The notes beneath the pieces are model-generated. The model was given only the letters and a program-made list of their open reading frames with translations. It ran no database searches and had not been told where the DNA came from. The translations under genes and the position numbers were made by a program. Positions 35,189 to 46,628 of a stretch of DNA of 60,559 nucleotides are shown here, piece after piece. Positions within the stretch are counted from its first letter, which is position 1. The number at the start of each line of letters is the position of its first letter. Origin of the DNA: Geminicoccaceae bacterium (lineage in GTDB: Bacteria; Pseudomonadota; Alphaproteobacteria; Geminicoccales; Geminicoccaceae); NCBI GenBank assembly GCA_025054575.1, contig JANWZN010000003.1, positions 1 to 60,559 of the forward strand. The letters are read 5' to 3'.

Positions 35189-38071
35189 TCAGACCTCCTG
35201 GACGGCGCGCGTGTCGGCCGCGGCGGGCTCGGCGGCCCGTGGCGACGGTGTCGGGACCGAATCCATGGCGGTCGGCACGCCCTGCTGCGGCTCGGCCCGT
35301 GCCGCTACCCGGGCCATGTTGGCGAGCACGAGCATGACCACGCCCACGACCGTCGAGAACACGCCGAGGTCGAAGAGCATGGCGGTGGCGAGCTCGACCT
35401 CGCCCACGAGGGGCAGATGCAGATAGCCGTAGCTGCTCGTGAGGAACGGTCGGTCGAACAGCCACGAGCCGACGCCGGTCGCGGTGGCGACCAGCACCCC
35501 GAAGCCGATCAGCGCATGGTAATCGACCCGGGTGCGTGCCCGCGCCCAGGCCCAGCCCGAAGCCATGTACTGGACGATCAGCGCCACGCCGACGACGAGG
35601 CCGGCGATGAAACCACCGCCCGGCTGGTTGTGGCCGCGCAGGAAGATGTAGACCCCGACCATGAGCGCCAAGGGCAGCATCACCCGGGTGGCCACGACCA
35701 GCATCATCGGGTGGCGGTCCGCCGCTTCCGGCGCGTGCGACCAGGTCCGCAGACGTTCCACCGCGGCACCGCGGAAGGTGCTGTCGAGGACGGCGAAGAT
35801 CGCGAGTGCTGCGATCCCCAGCACGATAATCTCGCCCAGCGTATCGTAGCCGCGGAAATCGACGAGGATCACGTTGACGACGTTGGTCCCGCCACCGCCC
35901 GGCTTCGATTCGGCCAGGTGATAGGCCGAGATGGTAGGCAGCGCGAAGTCGGAGGTGAGGATCGCGTAGAGCAGGACCGTGACGCCGAGGCCCGCGAGCG
36001 CGGCGATGGCGACGTCCCGCCCGCGCCGCACGGGCGCACTCTCGCGCGGGCTGCCGGGCGGCAGATAGTTTAGGGCGAGGAGCAAGAGCACGGTCGTGAC
36101 GATCTCGACCGAGAGCTGGGTAAGCGCGAGATCGGGCGCGGAGAACCAGACGAAGGTCAAGGAGACGATCAGGCCGACCACGCTCGTGACGATCAGAGCC
36201 ACGAGCCGCTCGTGGTGGAACGCCGCGACGGCGAGCGCGGCCGCGATCGCTGCGGCCCAGAGGAGAAGCCCGAGCGGGGCCGGAGCGAGGCCCGGCCGCT
36301 CGCCCGGGGCGATGGCCCCCCAGCCGGTGACGAGCCCGACCGCGAGGATCGCCACGAGGGCCCAGGCGACCATCCGCTGCAGCCGCTCGTCGTGGATCGC
36401 CGCGCTCGCCGACCGCGCGGCGCGGGCGATCGCCTCGATCGCGGCATCGAACATCCTCTTGGCCTCGGGTCGCCAGAAGGCTTCGCGCAGCCTCACGAGC
36501 GGCGCGAAGGCAGCCAACAAAACGAGACCGCCGAGTAGCGCGATCGCGCTCGCCACGAGTGCCGGGGTAACACCGTGCCAGAGCTTCAAGGGCGTCTCGG
36601 GCGCCGCTCCGGCCGTGAGCGCGCCGGCGGCCACACGCACGAGCGGACCGGCCACGGGCTCGGCGAGGATGCCGATGACGACCACGGCCGCGACCAGGAT
36701 CGCCACCGGCAACCACATGCCGGCGGGGGGATCGTGCGGATGGTGCGGATAGTCCTCGCGCGGCGGTCCGAGAAAGACGTGCACGATGTAGCGGAAGGAA
36801 TAGGCGACCGAGCACGCGGCCGCCGCCACGGCGAGGATCGGGAAGAGCCGCCCCGTCTCCCACCAGGTGGTATGCAGCGCCTCTTCCAACATCAGCTCCT
36901 TCGAGAGGAAGCCGTTGAGCGGCGGGATCCCGGCCATCGAGAGCGCGGCCAGGATCGCTAGCGTGCCGGTGACGGGCATGAGATGAACGAGGCCGCCGAG
37001 CCGGCGGGCGTCACGGGTGTGGGTCTCGTGGTCGACGATCCCGGCGGTCATGAACAAGGCCGCCTTGAAGGTCGCGTGGTTGAGGATGTGGAACACCGCA
37101 GCGAGGGCCGCGGTTCCCGTGCCGAGCCCCAGGAGCATCGTCACGAGGCCGAGATGGCTGACGGTCGAAAAGGCCAACAACGCCTTGAGGTCGTCTTTGA
37201 AGATTGCGATCCAGGCCGCGATCAGCACGGTGAGAAGACCCGTGCCCGAGACGATCAGGAACCAGGCCTCGGTGCCGGCGAGCACCGGCCATAGCCGACC
37301 CATCAGGAAGAGCCCGGCCTTCACCATGGTGGCCGAGTGCAGATAGGCCGAGACGGGCGTGGGGGCCGCCATCGCGTGCGGCAGCCAGAAATGGAACGGG
37401 AACTGGGTCGACTTCGTGAAAGCGCCCAAGAGCACCAACAGCAGGATCGGGAGATAGAGGGGCGAGCCTCGGATCGCCTCGCCCCGCTCGAGGATCGTGG
37501 TGAGCTCGTAGGATCCCGCCACCTCGGCCATCAACAGAAGGCCGGCCAGGAGGGCGAGACCACCCATGCCGGTGACGACGAGGGCCATGCGCGCACCTTG
37601 CCGGCCCTCGGGCAGGTGCCGCCAATACCCGATGAGCAGGAACGAAGAGAGGCTCGTGAGCTCCCAGAAGATCACGAGCAGCAACACGTTGTCGGAGACG
37701 ACGATGCCGACCATCGCCCCCTGGAACAAGAGCAAGAACGAGTAGAAGCGCCCCATCGGATCCTCGCGCGACAGATAGAAGCGCGCGTAGGCGATGATCA
37801 GAAGCCCGATGGCGAGGATCAGGAAGGCGAAAAAGAAGCCGAAACCGTCGAGGAAAAAACTCGCCTCGAGACCGGCTTGCGGCAGCCAAGAGAAGCTCGC
37901 ACGCACCACCTCGCCGCGAAAGATGGCCGGCGCGTGGACCAGCAGGAGGGACAGCGCGAGCGCGGTGACGGTGCCCGTGGCGAGCGCGCAGGTGTTGCGC
38001 CCCGAGCGGATCAGGAGCGGTGGCAAGACCGCACCCAGAAAGGGCAGCAAGGCGAGAAGGGCGAGGTTCAT
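35189..38071 (-). CDS. phaAB: Monovalent cation/H+ antiporter subunit A fused to subunit B (PhaAB)
   Basis: 960 residues, more than 20 membrane helices. The N-terminal two-thirds is MnhA/MrpA (FFELTSLSSFLLIGYWRH-like block IFWELTSLSSFLLIGYW with the TM5 Glu; FTKSTQFPFHFWLPHAMAAPTPVSAYLHSATMVKAG with the conserved Lys and His). The last 170 or so residues are a complete subunit B (VYIFLRGHNQPGGGFIAGLVVGVALIVQYMASG). This A+B fusion is the PhaAB form described from Sinorhizobium, where the system is a K+/H+ antiporter; the transported ion here (K+ or Na+) is not proven. ATG at 38071. First gene of a six-gene overlapping operon. Confidence 0.95.
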   Translation of the reverse strand: MNLALLALLPFLGAVLPPLLIRSGRNTCALATGTVTALALSLLLVHAPAIFRGEVVRASFSWLPQAGLEASFFLDGFGFFFAFLILAIGLLIIAYARFYLSREDPMGRFYSFLLLFQGAMVGIVVSDNVLLLVIFWELTSLSSFLLIGYWRHLPEGRQGARMALVVTGMGGLALLAGLLLMAEVAGSYELTTILERGEAIRGSPLYLPILLLVLLGAFTKSTQFPFHFWLPHAMAAPTPVSAYLHSATMVKAGLFLMGRLWPVLAGTEAWFLIVSGTGLLTVLIAAWIAIFKDDLKALLAFSTVSHLGLVTMLLGLGTGTAALAAVFHILNHATFKAALFMTAGIVDHETHTRDARRLGGLVHLMPVTGTLAILAALSMAGIPPLNGFLSKELMLEEALHTTWWETGRLFPILAVAAAACSVAYSFRYIVHVFLGPPREDYPHHPHDPPAGMWLPVAILVAAVVVIGILAEPVAGPLVRVAAGALTAGAAPETPLKLWHGVTPALVASAIALLGGLVLLAAFAPLVRLREAFWRPEAKRMFDAAIEAIARAARSASAAIHDERLQRMVAWALVAILAVGLVTGWGAIAPGERPGLAPAPLGLLLWAAAIAAALAVAAFHHERLVALIVTSVVGLIVSLTFVWFSAPDLALTQLSVEIVTTVLLLLALNYLPPGSPRESAPVRRGRDVAIAALAGLGVTVLLYAILTSDFALPTISAYHLAESKPGGGGTNVVNVILVDFRGYDTLGEIIVLGIAALAIFAVLDSTFRGAAVERLRTWSHAPEAADRHPMMLVVATRVMLPLALMVGVYIFLRGHNQPGGGFIAGLVVGVALIVQYMASGWAWARARTRVDYHALIGFGVLVATATGVGSWLFDRPFLTSSYGYLHLPLVGEVELATAMLFDLGVFSTVVGVVMLVLANMARVAARAEPQQGVPTAMDSVPTPSPRAAEPAAADTRAVQEV

Positions 38072-38136
38072 CGGCCGCGCTCGGGCGCTCCCTGGTCGCG
38101 AGGCGGCCGGGCCGTTCCCCGACCGGACGCGCTCTC

Positions 38137-38165
38137 CGAGTAGGCAGAGCGGGCCGCGCGGTCAA
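38137..38165 (-). promoter_or_regulatory. Candidate promoter of the pha operon
   Basis: Minus-strand TTGACC (38165-38160), 17-nt spacer, TACTCG (38142-38137), about 65 nt before the phaAB ATG. Confidence 0.4.
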
Positions 38166-38196
38166 CGCGGCCGCGCTGTATGGCCCGGTCCGCGGG

Positions 38197-39783
<1,587 letters not shown>

Positions 39784-39834
39784 CCTCTCCCCCTCCCTCT
39801 CGACCGACGGCGCGAGCTCGGCCGTGGCGCGGCG

Positions 39835-39863
39835 CTTCTAGGCAGCGAGGCGGCCCGCGCCAA
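39835..39863 (-). promoter_or_regulatory. Candidate promoter of ggt
   Basis: Minus-strand TTGGCG (39863-39858), 17-nt spacer, TAGAAG (39840-39835), about 50 nt before the ATG. Confidence 0.4.
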
Positions 39864-39882
39864 GCGCCGCCCCTGGTGCGGC

Positions 39883-40338
39883 TCATCCGCGATGATAGGG
39901 ATGGCGCGACAGGATCGTGTGGGCGCGGTAGAGTTGCTCGACGAGCAGAAGGCGGGCGAGCTCGTGCGGGAAGGTCAGCCGGCCGAGCGCCAGGACGAGC
40001 TCGGCTCGCGCGCACACCGCCTCGTCGAGCCCGTCGGAACCGCCGATCGCGAAGGCCACGGCGCGACGGCCCTCGTCCCGCCACGCTGCGAGCCGTGCCG
40101 CGAACTCGCGGCTCGAGAGCGAGTTTCCGCGCTCGTCGAGGGCCACGAGCGGTGCGCCGGGCGGTACGGCGGCGAGGATCGCCCGCCCCTCCTCGACCCG
40201 TCGCCGCGCCGGATCGGCGCTCTTGACCTCGATGTCGCGGATCTCGAGCGGCCAGGGCAGGCGCGCGCGGTACCGGTCGATCAGGCTGGCGAGCTCGGGG
40301 TCGCGGCAGCGCCCGACCGCGAGCACGAGCACGCGCAC
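39883..40338 (-). CDS. rlmH: 23S rRNA (pseudouridine1915-N3)-methyltransferase RlmH
   Basis: 151 residues (usual 155). SPOUT-fold landmarks: LVALDERGNSLSSREFAARL, the SAM-binding loop AFAIGGSDGLD (about 94-104), LALGRLTFPHELARLLLVEQLYRAHTILSRHPYHRG with the C-terminal YHRG. GTG start at 40338, 12 bp after the rsfS stop. Last gene of the rplU to rlmH operon. It methylates pseudouridine 1915 of 23S rRNA in assembled 70S ribosomes. Confidence 0.96.
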   Translation of the reverse strand: MRVLVLAVGRCRDPELASLIDRYRARLPWPLEIRDIEVKSADPARRRVEEGRAILAAVPPGAPLVALDERGNSLSSREFAARLAAWRDEGRRAVAFAIGGSDGLDEAVCARAELVLALGRLTFPHELARLLLVEQLYRAHTILSRHPYHRG

Positions 40339-40350
40339 GGGGTGCGATCC

Positions 40351-40776
40351 TCACGAGCCGGCGGCCGCCGCACGCGTCGGGGGAAGCAGCGACCAGAGCT
40401 TCTCGATGTCGTAGAAGTCGCGGGTTTCGGCGCGGAACAGGTGGACGATCACGTCGCCGGCATCGATCAGGACCCAATTGGCCTGCGGATCGCCCAACCC
40501 CTCGGCCGAGGCGAGCTCGTGACCGGCCTGTTTCATCCGGTCGAGCAGCTTCTCGGCCATGGCACCGATGTGCCGGCTCGAGGTGCCGGTGGCGACCACC
40601 ATCCAGTCGGCGATCTGGGTTTTGCCCTCGAGCGGGATGAACACCGGCTCGATCGCCTTGTCGTCCTCGAGCGACCGCTTGACGAGGTCCAACAGCTCTT
40701 CGGTCGGCAGGACCTTCAGAGGTCGCGACGGGGGTTCCTGTCCGTCGCCGCGTTCGGTGTCGTCGATCGCCCCCAC
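40351..40776 (-). CDS. rsfS: Ribosome silencing factor RsfS
   Basis: 141 residues from the GTG at 40776, the only reasonable start that retains the whole family domain; it lies 61 nt inside the end of nadD and has no strong Shine-Dalgarno, so translation is probably coupled. Landmarks: KAIEPVFIPLEGKTQIADWMVVATGTSSRHIGAMAEKLLD and GDVIVHLFRAETRDFYDIEKLW. RsfS binds L14 and blocks 50S-30S joining in stationary phase. Position between nadD and rlmH is the standard order. Confidence 0.94.
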   Translation of the reverse strand: MGAIDDTERGDGQEPPSRPLKVLPTEELLDLVKRSLEDDKAIEPVFIPLEGKTQIADWMVVATGTSSRHIGAMAEKLLDRMKQAGHELASAEGLGDPQANWVLIDAGDVIVHLFRAETRDFYDIEKLWSLLPPTRAAAAGS

Positions 40777-41471
40777 TCCCCGATCGGGGCCGGTCGCGGC
40801 ATGCGGCCCGCGCGAATGGCCGTGCTCGAGGCCGGGTGCGGTCGGACCACGAGGAACGTCCAGGCCGGCGGCACGAGGTCGGGCAGCTCCCGCGCCCGCG
40901 CCGCGTCGACCCGGGCGGCCGCGAACCGCTTTGCCGCCACCCCGGCCAAGGCAGACCGAGAATAGGGATGCCGGGCGACGATCGCAACCGGCACCCGCTC
41001 CACGATCGCGACCCAGTGCCGCCAACGGGGAAGCTGAGCGAGGTTGTCGGCGCCCATCAGCAGGACGAAGCTATAGCCGGGCCAGTGGCCGAGCCGGCGG
41101 ATCAGATCGATCGTATAGACCGTGCCGAAGCGCCGCTCGAGGTCGAGGACCCGGATGCGCGGATGGCGCGCCATCGCCACGGCCGAGGCGAAGCGTTCGG
41201 CGAATGGCGCCATACCGGCCCTGGGCTTCAACGGGTTCTGCGGGCTCACCAGCCACCAGACGGCGTCGAGCCCGAGCCGCCGGATCGCTTCGATGCTGAC
41301 GTAGCGATGACCCTCGTGCGCCGGGTTGAAGGAGCCGCCCAAGAGCCCCACCCGCAACGGGCGTGCGAGGCGCGCCGCCGGCTCGGGCTCGTCGAGCGCG
41401 AGCAGCACGCGCACGCGGCGGCGCAGCCCCCCGGTCGGGTCGGGCGGCGGCTCGCTGCCGGGCAACCTCAT
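40716..41471 (-). CDS. nadD: Nicotinate-nucleotide adenylyltransferase
   Basis: 251 residues. The nucleotidyltransferase motif [11 protein letters not shown] is at 45-55, with [13 protein letters not shown] and the C-terminal SSTAIRAG (ISSTxxR motif). The ATG at 41471 overlaps the proA stop (ATGA), which fixes the start and means the protein carries an unusual 40-residue N-terminal extension before the fold. The C-terminal 25 residues run into the rsfS coding region. It adenylates nicotinate mononucleotide for NAD synthesis. Confidence 0.94.
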   Translation of the reverse strand: MRLPGSEPPPDPTGGLRRRVRVLLALDEPEPAARLARPLRVGLLGGSFNPAHEGHRYVSIEAIRRLGLDAVWWLVSPQNPLKPRAGMAPFAERFASAVAMARHPRIRVLDLERRFGTVYTIDLIRRLGHWPGYSFVLLMGADNLAQLPRWRHWVAIVERVPVAIVARHPYSRSALAGVAAKRFAAARVDAARARELPDLVPPAWTFLVVRPHPASSTAIRAGRMPRPAPIGEWGRSTTPNAATDRNPRRDL

Positions 41472-42745
41472 CCCGGTCGGCACTGACCGTTGCCGCGGAC
41501 CACGTATTTGAAGGTCGTGAGTTGCTCGACCCCGACGGGCCCGCGCGCGTGCAGCCGTCCGGTGGCGATGCCGATCTCCGCACCCATGCCGAACTCGCCG
41601 CCGTCGGCGAACTGGGTGCTGGCATTGTGCAGCACGATCGCGCTGTCGACCCGGGCGAGGAAGGTCTCGGCCGCGTTGCGGTCTCGGGCGATGATCGCTT
41701 CCGTGTGGTGCGACCCGTAGCGCTCGATGTGCGCGATCGCTTCCTCGAGCCCGGCCACGACCTTCACGGCGAGGATCGCATCGAGATATTCCGTCGACCA
41801 GTCCTGCTCGCTCGCCGGCACGGCACGCGGCTCGAGCGCGAGGGTCTCCGGGCAGCCGCGGATCTCGCAGCCGCGCCGAATGAGGGCGTCGAGCACCGGC
41901 GGCAAGAGGCGCGGTGCAGCCGCGCGGTCGCACAACAGCGTTTCGGTCGCCCCACAGATCCCGGTCCGGCGCAGCTTGGCGTTGAGCGTGACCGCGACTG
42001 CCATGTCGAGGTCGGCGCTCTCGTGCAGATAGGTGTGGCAATTGCCCTCGAGATGCGCGAGCACGGGAATGCGGCTCTCGGCATAGACGCGCTCGATCAA
42101 CGACTTGCCGCCCCGGGGCACGATCACGTCGACGAAGTCGTTCATCTTGAGCAAATGTCCGACCGCGGCGCGGTCGGTGGTCGGTACGGCCTGGATCGCC
42201 GCCAGCGGTAGCCCGGCCGCCTCGAGCCCCGCGTGCAGGCAGGCGAGGATCGCTCGGCTCGAACGGAAACTCTCGCTGCCACCCCGGAGGATCGCGGCAT
42301 TGCCGGCCTTGAGGCACAGACCGCCGGCGTCGGCGGTGACGTTCGGACGGCTCTCGTAGACGATGCCGATCACGCCCAGGGGCACGCGCACGCGCGCGAT
42401 GTCGAGGCCGTTGGGCCGCATCCAGCGGGCGAGCTCGGTCCCGACCGGATCGGGCAGCTCGGCGATCTCTTCGAGGCTCCTGGCGATCGCCTCGACCCGC
42501 TTCTCGTCGAGCATCAGCCGGTCGAGCACGGCCTTGCCGAGCCCGCGCGCCTCGGCCTCGGCCAGGTCCTCGGCGTTGACCGCGATCAGGTGGTGGCAGC
42601 GAGTCCGGAGCTCGGCCGCTGCCCGGCGCAGGGCCGCGTCCTTGGCCGCACGCGGTGCCACCGCCAACCGGCGCTGCGCTTCGCGCGCCGCCCGGCCGAG
42701 TTCGCGCATGCGGGCTTCGAGATCCTCGTCGAGCCGGGTCGCCAT
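41468..42745 (-). CDS. proA: Gamma-glutamyl phosphate reductase
   Basis: 425 residues, aldehyde-dehydrogenase fold. Landmarks: [55 protein letters not shown] and the catalytic C264 in [10 protein letters not shown]. It reduces glutamyl-5-phosphate to glutamate semialdehyde in proline synthesis. ATG at 42745. ProB is two genes upstream, the two being separated by a UbiH-type gene. Confidence 0.97.
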   Translation of the reverse strand: MATRLDEDLEARMRELGRAAREAQRRLAVAPRAAKDAALRRAAAELRTRCHHLIAVNAEDLAEAEARGLGKAVLDRLMLDEKRVEAIARSLEEIAELPDPVGTELARWMRPNGLDIARVRVPLGVIGIVYESRPNVTADAGGLCLKAGNAAILRGGSESFRSSRAILACLHAGLEAAGLPLAAIQAVPTTDRAAVGHLLKMNDFVDVIVPRGGKSLIERVYAESRIPVLAHLEGNCHTYLHESADLDMAVAVTLNAKLRRTGICGATETLLCDRAAAPRLLPPVLDALIRRGCEIRGCPETLALEPRAVPASEQDWSTEYLDAILAVKVVAGLEEAIAHIERYGSHHTEAIIARDRNAAETFLARVDSAIVLHNASTQFADGGEFGMGAEIGIATGRLHARGPVGVEQLTTFKYVVRGNGQCRPG

Positions 42746-42813
42746 GGCGTCCTCTCCTACCCCGGGGCGCCCCTAGCACCGCGCGAGCGGGGCGCCAACC
42801 GGTCGGCCCCGGG

Positions 42814-44040
42814 TCACGGAAGCGGGAGCGGCAGCGGCAGGGCCATCGGCTGCATGAGCCCGCGCATGACGGCGGTCTTGAGCGGCGGCAGGGCGCCGAG
42901 AAGCCTGAGCCCGAGCGTGCGCGCGAAGCGGACCGGGGCGAGGTCGCTCGCGACCGCGGCTGCGAGCCCCTCGGTCACGGCGAAACGGGCGCGGATGTCG
43001 GGCAGCCGCGTCCGCTCGTAGGCGAGCAGGAGGCCGGGCGACCAGACCGGCTCGCCGCGCTTGCGGGCGCTCTCGACGAGCTCGGCCAGGACGATCACGT
43101 CGCGCAGCGAGGTGTTGAGGCCCTGGGCCCCGACCGGCGAGAGCGCGTGCGCCGCTTCGCCGAGCAGCACGGCATGCGGGGCTACGAGCCGGTCGGCCAC
43201 GAGGCCCACGAGCGGATATCCGTCGCGTCGCCCGAGCGACCCCACGGCCCCGAGCCAGGGTCGCACGCGCCGCTCCAGCTCCACACGGAACGCCGCGTCG
43301 GTCAGGCCCAGGAGGCGCTTGGCCTCGGCCTCCGGCTCGACCCAGACCAGGCTCGATCGGTTGCCGGGAAGCGGGACCATGGTGAAGGCGCCGCCCGGCC
43401 GATGGAGCTCGATCGAGACCTGCGCGTGCGGCCGCTCGTGCTCGAAGCTCGTCCCGATCGCCGTGCGACCGGTCGGACGCACGCGCGCCCCGATCCGCAA
43501 AGCCCGGCGCACGGACGATCTCCGACCATCCGCCGCCACGACGAGATCGGCTTCGATCGCGCCGCGAGCGTGGACGACCATCACGCGATCGCCCGCGGCC
43601 ACCACGTCCTCGACCGCCGTGTCGCCGAAAAGCGCGGCCCCCCCTCGCCGCAACCCGGCCAGCAGAAGCGCACGCAGACGGTCGATGCGAACGTTCCAGC
43701 CGAACTCCGACAGGCCGATCTCGCTCGCCTCGAAGGTCACGTCCGCCTCTGGCTCGGCACCGTCGCGGGCGAGGCTCACCAGACGCAGGGCCCGCAAGGG
43801 CGCGCTGTCGGCGATCAGATCGCGCCAGATGCCGAGCCGCTCCAGGAGCTCGATCGAGGGCCGCAACAGCGCCACGGTCCGGCCCTCTTCGGGCACGAGC
43901 TCGCCCGGTCCCGGGAGCGGACGGGCATCGAGAAGGCTGACGGCGCAGCCGGCCCGCGCTAGCGCCAAAGCCGCCGCCAGCCCCGCGGGTCCGCCACCGA
44001 CGACGACGGTCTTCGCGGGCACGCCGAGATCGCTGCTCAT
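42814..44040 (-). CDS. UbiH/UbiF-type FAD-dependent aromatic hydroxylase
   Basis: 408 residues, ATG at 44040. FAD-binding GGGPAGLAAALALARAG (about 15-31), the second flavin motif in GEAAHALSPVGAQGLNTSLRDVIVLAEL, and a DLVVAADGRRSSVR block place it among ubiquinone-biosynthesis hydroxylases and relatives. The C-terminus ends in an odd MALPLPLPLP run. It sits between proB and proA with gaps of 92 and 68 bp, whereas in related genomes those two genes are normally adjacent. Substrate (ubiquinone ring or another aromatic) is uncertain. Confidence 0.85.
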   Translation of the reverse strand: MSSDLGVPAKTVVVGGGPAGLAAALALARAGCAVSLLDARPLPGPGELVPEEGRTVALLRPSIELLERLGIWRDLIADSAPLRALRLVSLARDGAEPEADVTFEASEIGLSEFGWNVRIDRLRALLLAGLRRGGAALFGDTAVEDVVAAGDRVMVVHARGAIEADLVVAADGRRSSVRRALRIGARVRPTGRTAIGTSFEHERPHAQVSIELHRPGGAFTMVPLPGNRSSLVWVEPEAEAKRLLGLTDAAFRVELERRVRPWLGAVGSLGRRDGYPLVGLVADRLVAPHAVLLGEAAHALSPVGAQGLNTSLRDVIVLAELVESARKRGEPVWSPGLLLAYERTRLPDIRARFAVTEGLAAAVASDLAPVRFARTLGLRLLGALPPLKTAVMRGLMQPMALPLPLPLP

Positions 44041-44132
44041 GTAGCGGAGGTACGGCGCGCCGAGCGGCCGGACAAGCGGCGCGCGGTCGCGCCACCGCTC
44101 GGTGGTGACCTCGGCCGGGCCTTCCTTGCGGC

Positions 44133-45254
44133 TCAGAGGAGCACGAGATCGTCGCGGTGGACGAGCTCGTCGCGGCCGCGCCATCCGAGCCGGCTCTCGA
44201 TCTCGCTCGTCCGAGCGCCGACCAAGCGCTCGGCATCCGCAGCATCGTAGGCCACGAGCCCCTTGGCGAGGGCGCGGCCGTCGGGTGCGCGCAACAGCAC
44301 GGCATCGCCCTTCTCGAAGCGTCCCTCCACCCGGGTGACCCCCGCCGGCAGGAGCGAAGAGCCGCGGGCGAGCGCCGCCACCGCACCCTCGTCGAGCCAG
44401 AGCGTGCCGGTCGGCGCGAGGGCGCCCGCGATCCAGTCCTTGCGCGCCCGGCGCGGCGTGGTCGCGGCGGCGAACAGCGTGCAGCGCGCTCCGGCCCGCA
44501 AGGCCGTGATCGGCCGTTCGACGCCGCCTTGGGCGAGCAGCACGGTGCAGCCGGCCCCCGTTGCGATCTCCGCCGCGGCGAGCTTGCTGGTCATCCCGCC
44601 GGTGCCGACCCCGGAGATCGAACCACCGGCCATGGCCCGGATCGACGCGTCGATCGTCTCGACGAGCGGTACGTGGCGCGCCCCGGGCTCGCGGCGCGGA
44701 TCGGCGGTGTAGAGCCCGTCGACGTCGGAGAGGAGGACGAGCGTCTCGGCCTCGAGCATCACCGCGACGCGGGCCGAGAGGCGGTCGTTGTCGCCGAACC
44801 GGATCTCGGCCGTGGCGACCGTGTCGTTCTCGTTGACCACCGGCACCGCACCCAGCCGCAGGAGGGTGCCCATGGTCGCGCGCGCGTTGAGGTAGCGCCG
44901 CCGGCTCTCGGTGTCCTCGAGGGTGATCAGCACTTGCGCCGCGGCGAGCCCCTCGGCGGCCAGCGCCTCCTGCCAGGCGCGCGCGAGCCGGATCTGGCCG
45001 GCCGCGGCCGCGGCCTGCTTCTCCTCGAGGCGAACCGGCCGGCGCGGCAGGCCGAGCGCTCGCCAGCCCAGCGCCACCGCGCCCGAGGTCACGACGACGA
45101 CCTCGGCTCCTGCAGCGCGGAGGTCGGCGAGATCGCGCACGAGGCCCGCTAGCCAGCCTGCGCGCACCGAGCCGTCGGCGGCGACGAGAAGCGCCGAGCC
45201 GACCTTGACGACCAGCCGCTGCACGCGGAGCGCCGCCTCGAGCCGCTCCCTCAT
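44133..45254 (-). CDS. proB: Glutamate 5-kinase with PUA domain
   Basis: 373 residues. Amino-acid-kinase domain ([13 protein letters not shown] at the start; [40 protein letters not shown]) followed by a C-terminal PUA domain from about residue 280 ([35 protein letters not shown]), the long ProB form. The ATG overlaps the obgE stop (ATGA). First step of proline synthesis; feedback inhibition by proline is typical. Confidence 0.97.
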   Translation of the reverse strand: MRERLEAALRVQRLVVKVGSALLVAADGSVRAGWLAGLVRDLADLRAAGAEVVVVTSGAVALGWRALGLPRRPVRLEEKQAAAAAGQIRLARAWQEALAAEGLAAAQVLITLEDTESRRRYLNARATMGTLLRLGAVPVVNENDTVATAEIRFGDNDRLSARVAVMLEAETLVLLSDVDGLYTADPRREPGARHVPLVETIDASIRAMAGGSISGVGTGGMTSKLAAAEIATGAGCTVLLAQGGVERPITALRAGARCTLFAAATTPRRARKDWIAGALAPTGTLWLDEGAVAALARGSSLLPAGVTRVEGRFEKGDAVLLRAPDGRALAKGLVAYDAADAERLVGARTSEIESRLGWRGRDELVHRDDLVLL

Positions 45255-46264
45255 GCCGCCTTCCGGCGCGCCGCGCGGGCCTCGCGGACGAGGGTGCGGG
45301 CCTCGGCCAGCACGGACTCCAGGCCCTGCCGGCTCGCGGCCGAGATCGCGTGCACCGGCCGGCCGGCGGCCTTGGCCAGCGCGCGGCGCTTGCGAGCGAT
45401 CGCGACCACGTCGAGGGCGTCGCACTTGTTGAGGCACAGGATCTCTGGCTTGTCGGCGAGGCCGTGGCCGTAGGCCTCGAGCTCGCGGCGGACGGTCCGA
45501 TAGGCTTTGACGATCTCGCGCTGGGTGCCGTCGACCAGGTGGATCAGCACCGCACAGCGCTCGATGTGCCCGAGGAAGCGATCGCCCAGGCCCCTGCCTT
45601 CGCTGGCACCCTCGATCAGGCCCGGGATGTCGGCGATCACGAAGCTGTCGTCGCCCGCTTCTACCGTGCCGAGCTTGGGGGCGAGGGTCGTGAAGGGGTA
45701 ATCGGCGATCTTGGGCCGCGCCCGGCTCACGGCCGCGAGGAAGGTCGACTTGCCGGCATTGGGCAGACCGACGAGACCGACATCGGCCAAGAGCTTGAGC
45801 TCGAGCCAGATCCAGCGCTCTTCGCCGGGCTCGCCCGGCTCGGCGTAGCGCGGTGCACGGTTGGTCGCGCTCTTGAAGTGCACGTTGCCGCGGCCGCCAC
45901 GGCCACCGCGACAGACGATCACCTCCTGGCCGGGCTCGGCGAGATCGAACAGGAGGGTCTCGTGGTCGTCGGCGAAGACCTGGGTCCCGACCGGCACGCG
46001 CAAGACGACGTCCGCGCCGTCGCGGCCGGTTCGCTGCTTGCCCATGCCGTTCTGGCCGCGCTCGGCCTTGACGTGCTGCCGGTAGCGGAAATCGATCAGC
46101 GTGTTGAGGTCGGGGTCGGCGCGAAGAATGATATGACCACCGCGGCCACCGTCGCCGCCGTCCGGCCCGCCGAACTCGACGAATTTCTCGCGCCGGAAGG
46201 AGACGGCGCCGTCGCCGCCGTCACCGCTTTTCACCCAGATCTTGGCCGAGTCGAGAAACCGCAT
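45251..46264 (-). CDS. obgE: GTPase ObgE/CgtA
   Basis: 337 residues. The N-terminal glycine-rich Obg domain ([31 protein letters not shown]) is followed by the G domain: G1 [10 protein letters not shown]3 [13 protein letters not shown]4 NKCD, and a short C-terminus. It is an essential 50S-assembly and stress GTPase. ATG at 46264. A strong hairpin ends only 7-8 bases before the start codon, so the ribosome-binding region lies inside or beyond the hairpin. Confidence 0.97.
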   Translation of the reverse strand: MRFLDSAKIWVKSGDGGDGAVSFRREKFVEFGGPDGGDGGRGGHIILRADPDLNTLIDFRYRQHVKAERGQNGMGKQRTGRDGADVVLRVPVGTQVFADDHETLLFDLAEPGQEVIVCRGGRGGRGNVHFKSATNRAPRYAEPGEPGEERWIWLELKLLADVGLVGLPNAGKSTFLAAVSRARPKIADYPFTTLAPKLGTVEAGDDSFVIADIPGLIEGASEGRGLGDRFLGHIERCAVLIHLVDGTQREIVKAYRTVRRELEAYGHGLADKPEILCLNKCDALDVVAIARKRRALAKAAGRPVHAISAASRQGLESVLAEARTLVREARAARRKAA

Positions 46265-46271
46265 GACGAAA

Positions 46272-46295
46272 AGGGGAAGGCCAGAGCCTTCCCCT
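46272..46295 (-). terminator. Terminator/attenuator-like hairpin between rpmA and obgE
   Basis: A perfect 10-bp stem (AGGGGAAGGC with its complement) and a four-base loop, followed on the minus strand by TTTTC. It is close to an ideal intrinsic terminator and would give ribosomal-protein transcripts priority over obgE and downstream genes. The only purine-rich sequence for obgE translation lies within the hairpin. Confidence 0.75.
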
Positions 46296-46322
46296 CCTTT
46301 CCGCTCGATCGGGCGCGCCGCG

Positions 46323-46592
46323 TTACTCGGCGGCCCGTGCCTCCGGGACCACGGTCACATAGGCTCGGCCGTCGTGCCCGTCCTTGAACTTGACCCGCCC
46401 TTCGATCATCGCGAAGAGGGTGTGATCGCGCCCCATGCCCACGCCGGGCCCCGGGTGCCACTTGGTGCCGCGCTGGCGGACGAGGATGTTGCCGGGGATC
46501 ACCCGTTCGCCGCCGAACTTCTTCACACCCAGCCGCTTGCCGATCGTGTCGCGGCCGTTCCGGGAGCTGCCGCCCGCTTTCTTGTGTGCCAT
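46323..46592 (-). CDS. rpmA: 50S ribosomal protein L27
   Basis: 89 residues, near the usual 85-89. [29 protein letters not shown] is the classic L27 N-terminus, with no extra N-terminal peptide requiring cleavage as in Firmicutes. ATG at 46592, 36 bp after rplU. Confidence 0.98.
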   Translation of the reverse strand: MAHKKAGGSSRNGRDTIGKRLGVKKFGGERVIPGNILVRQRGTKWHPGPGVGMGRDHTLFAMIEGRVKFKDGHDGRAYVTVVPEARAAE

Positions 46593-46628
46593 GGCCCTCT
46601 CCTCGCCCCGCCGGCGCTACGGCTCTCG

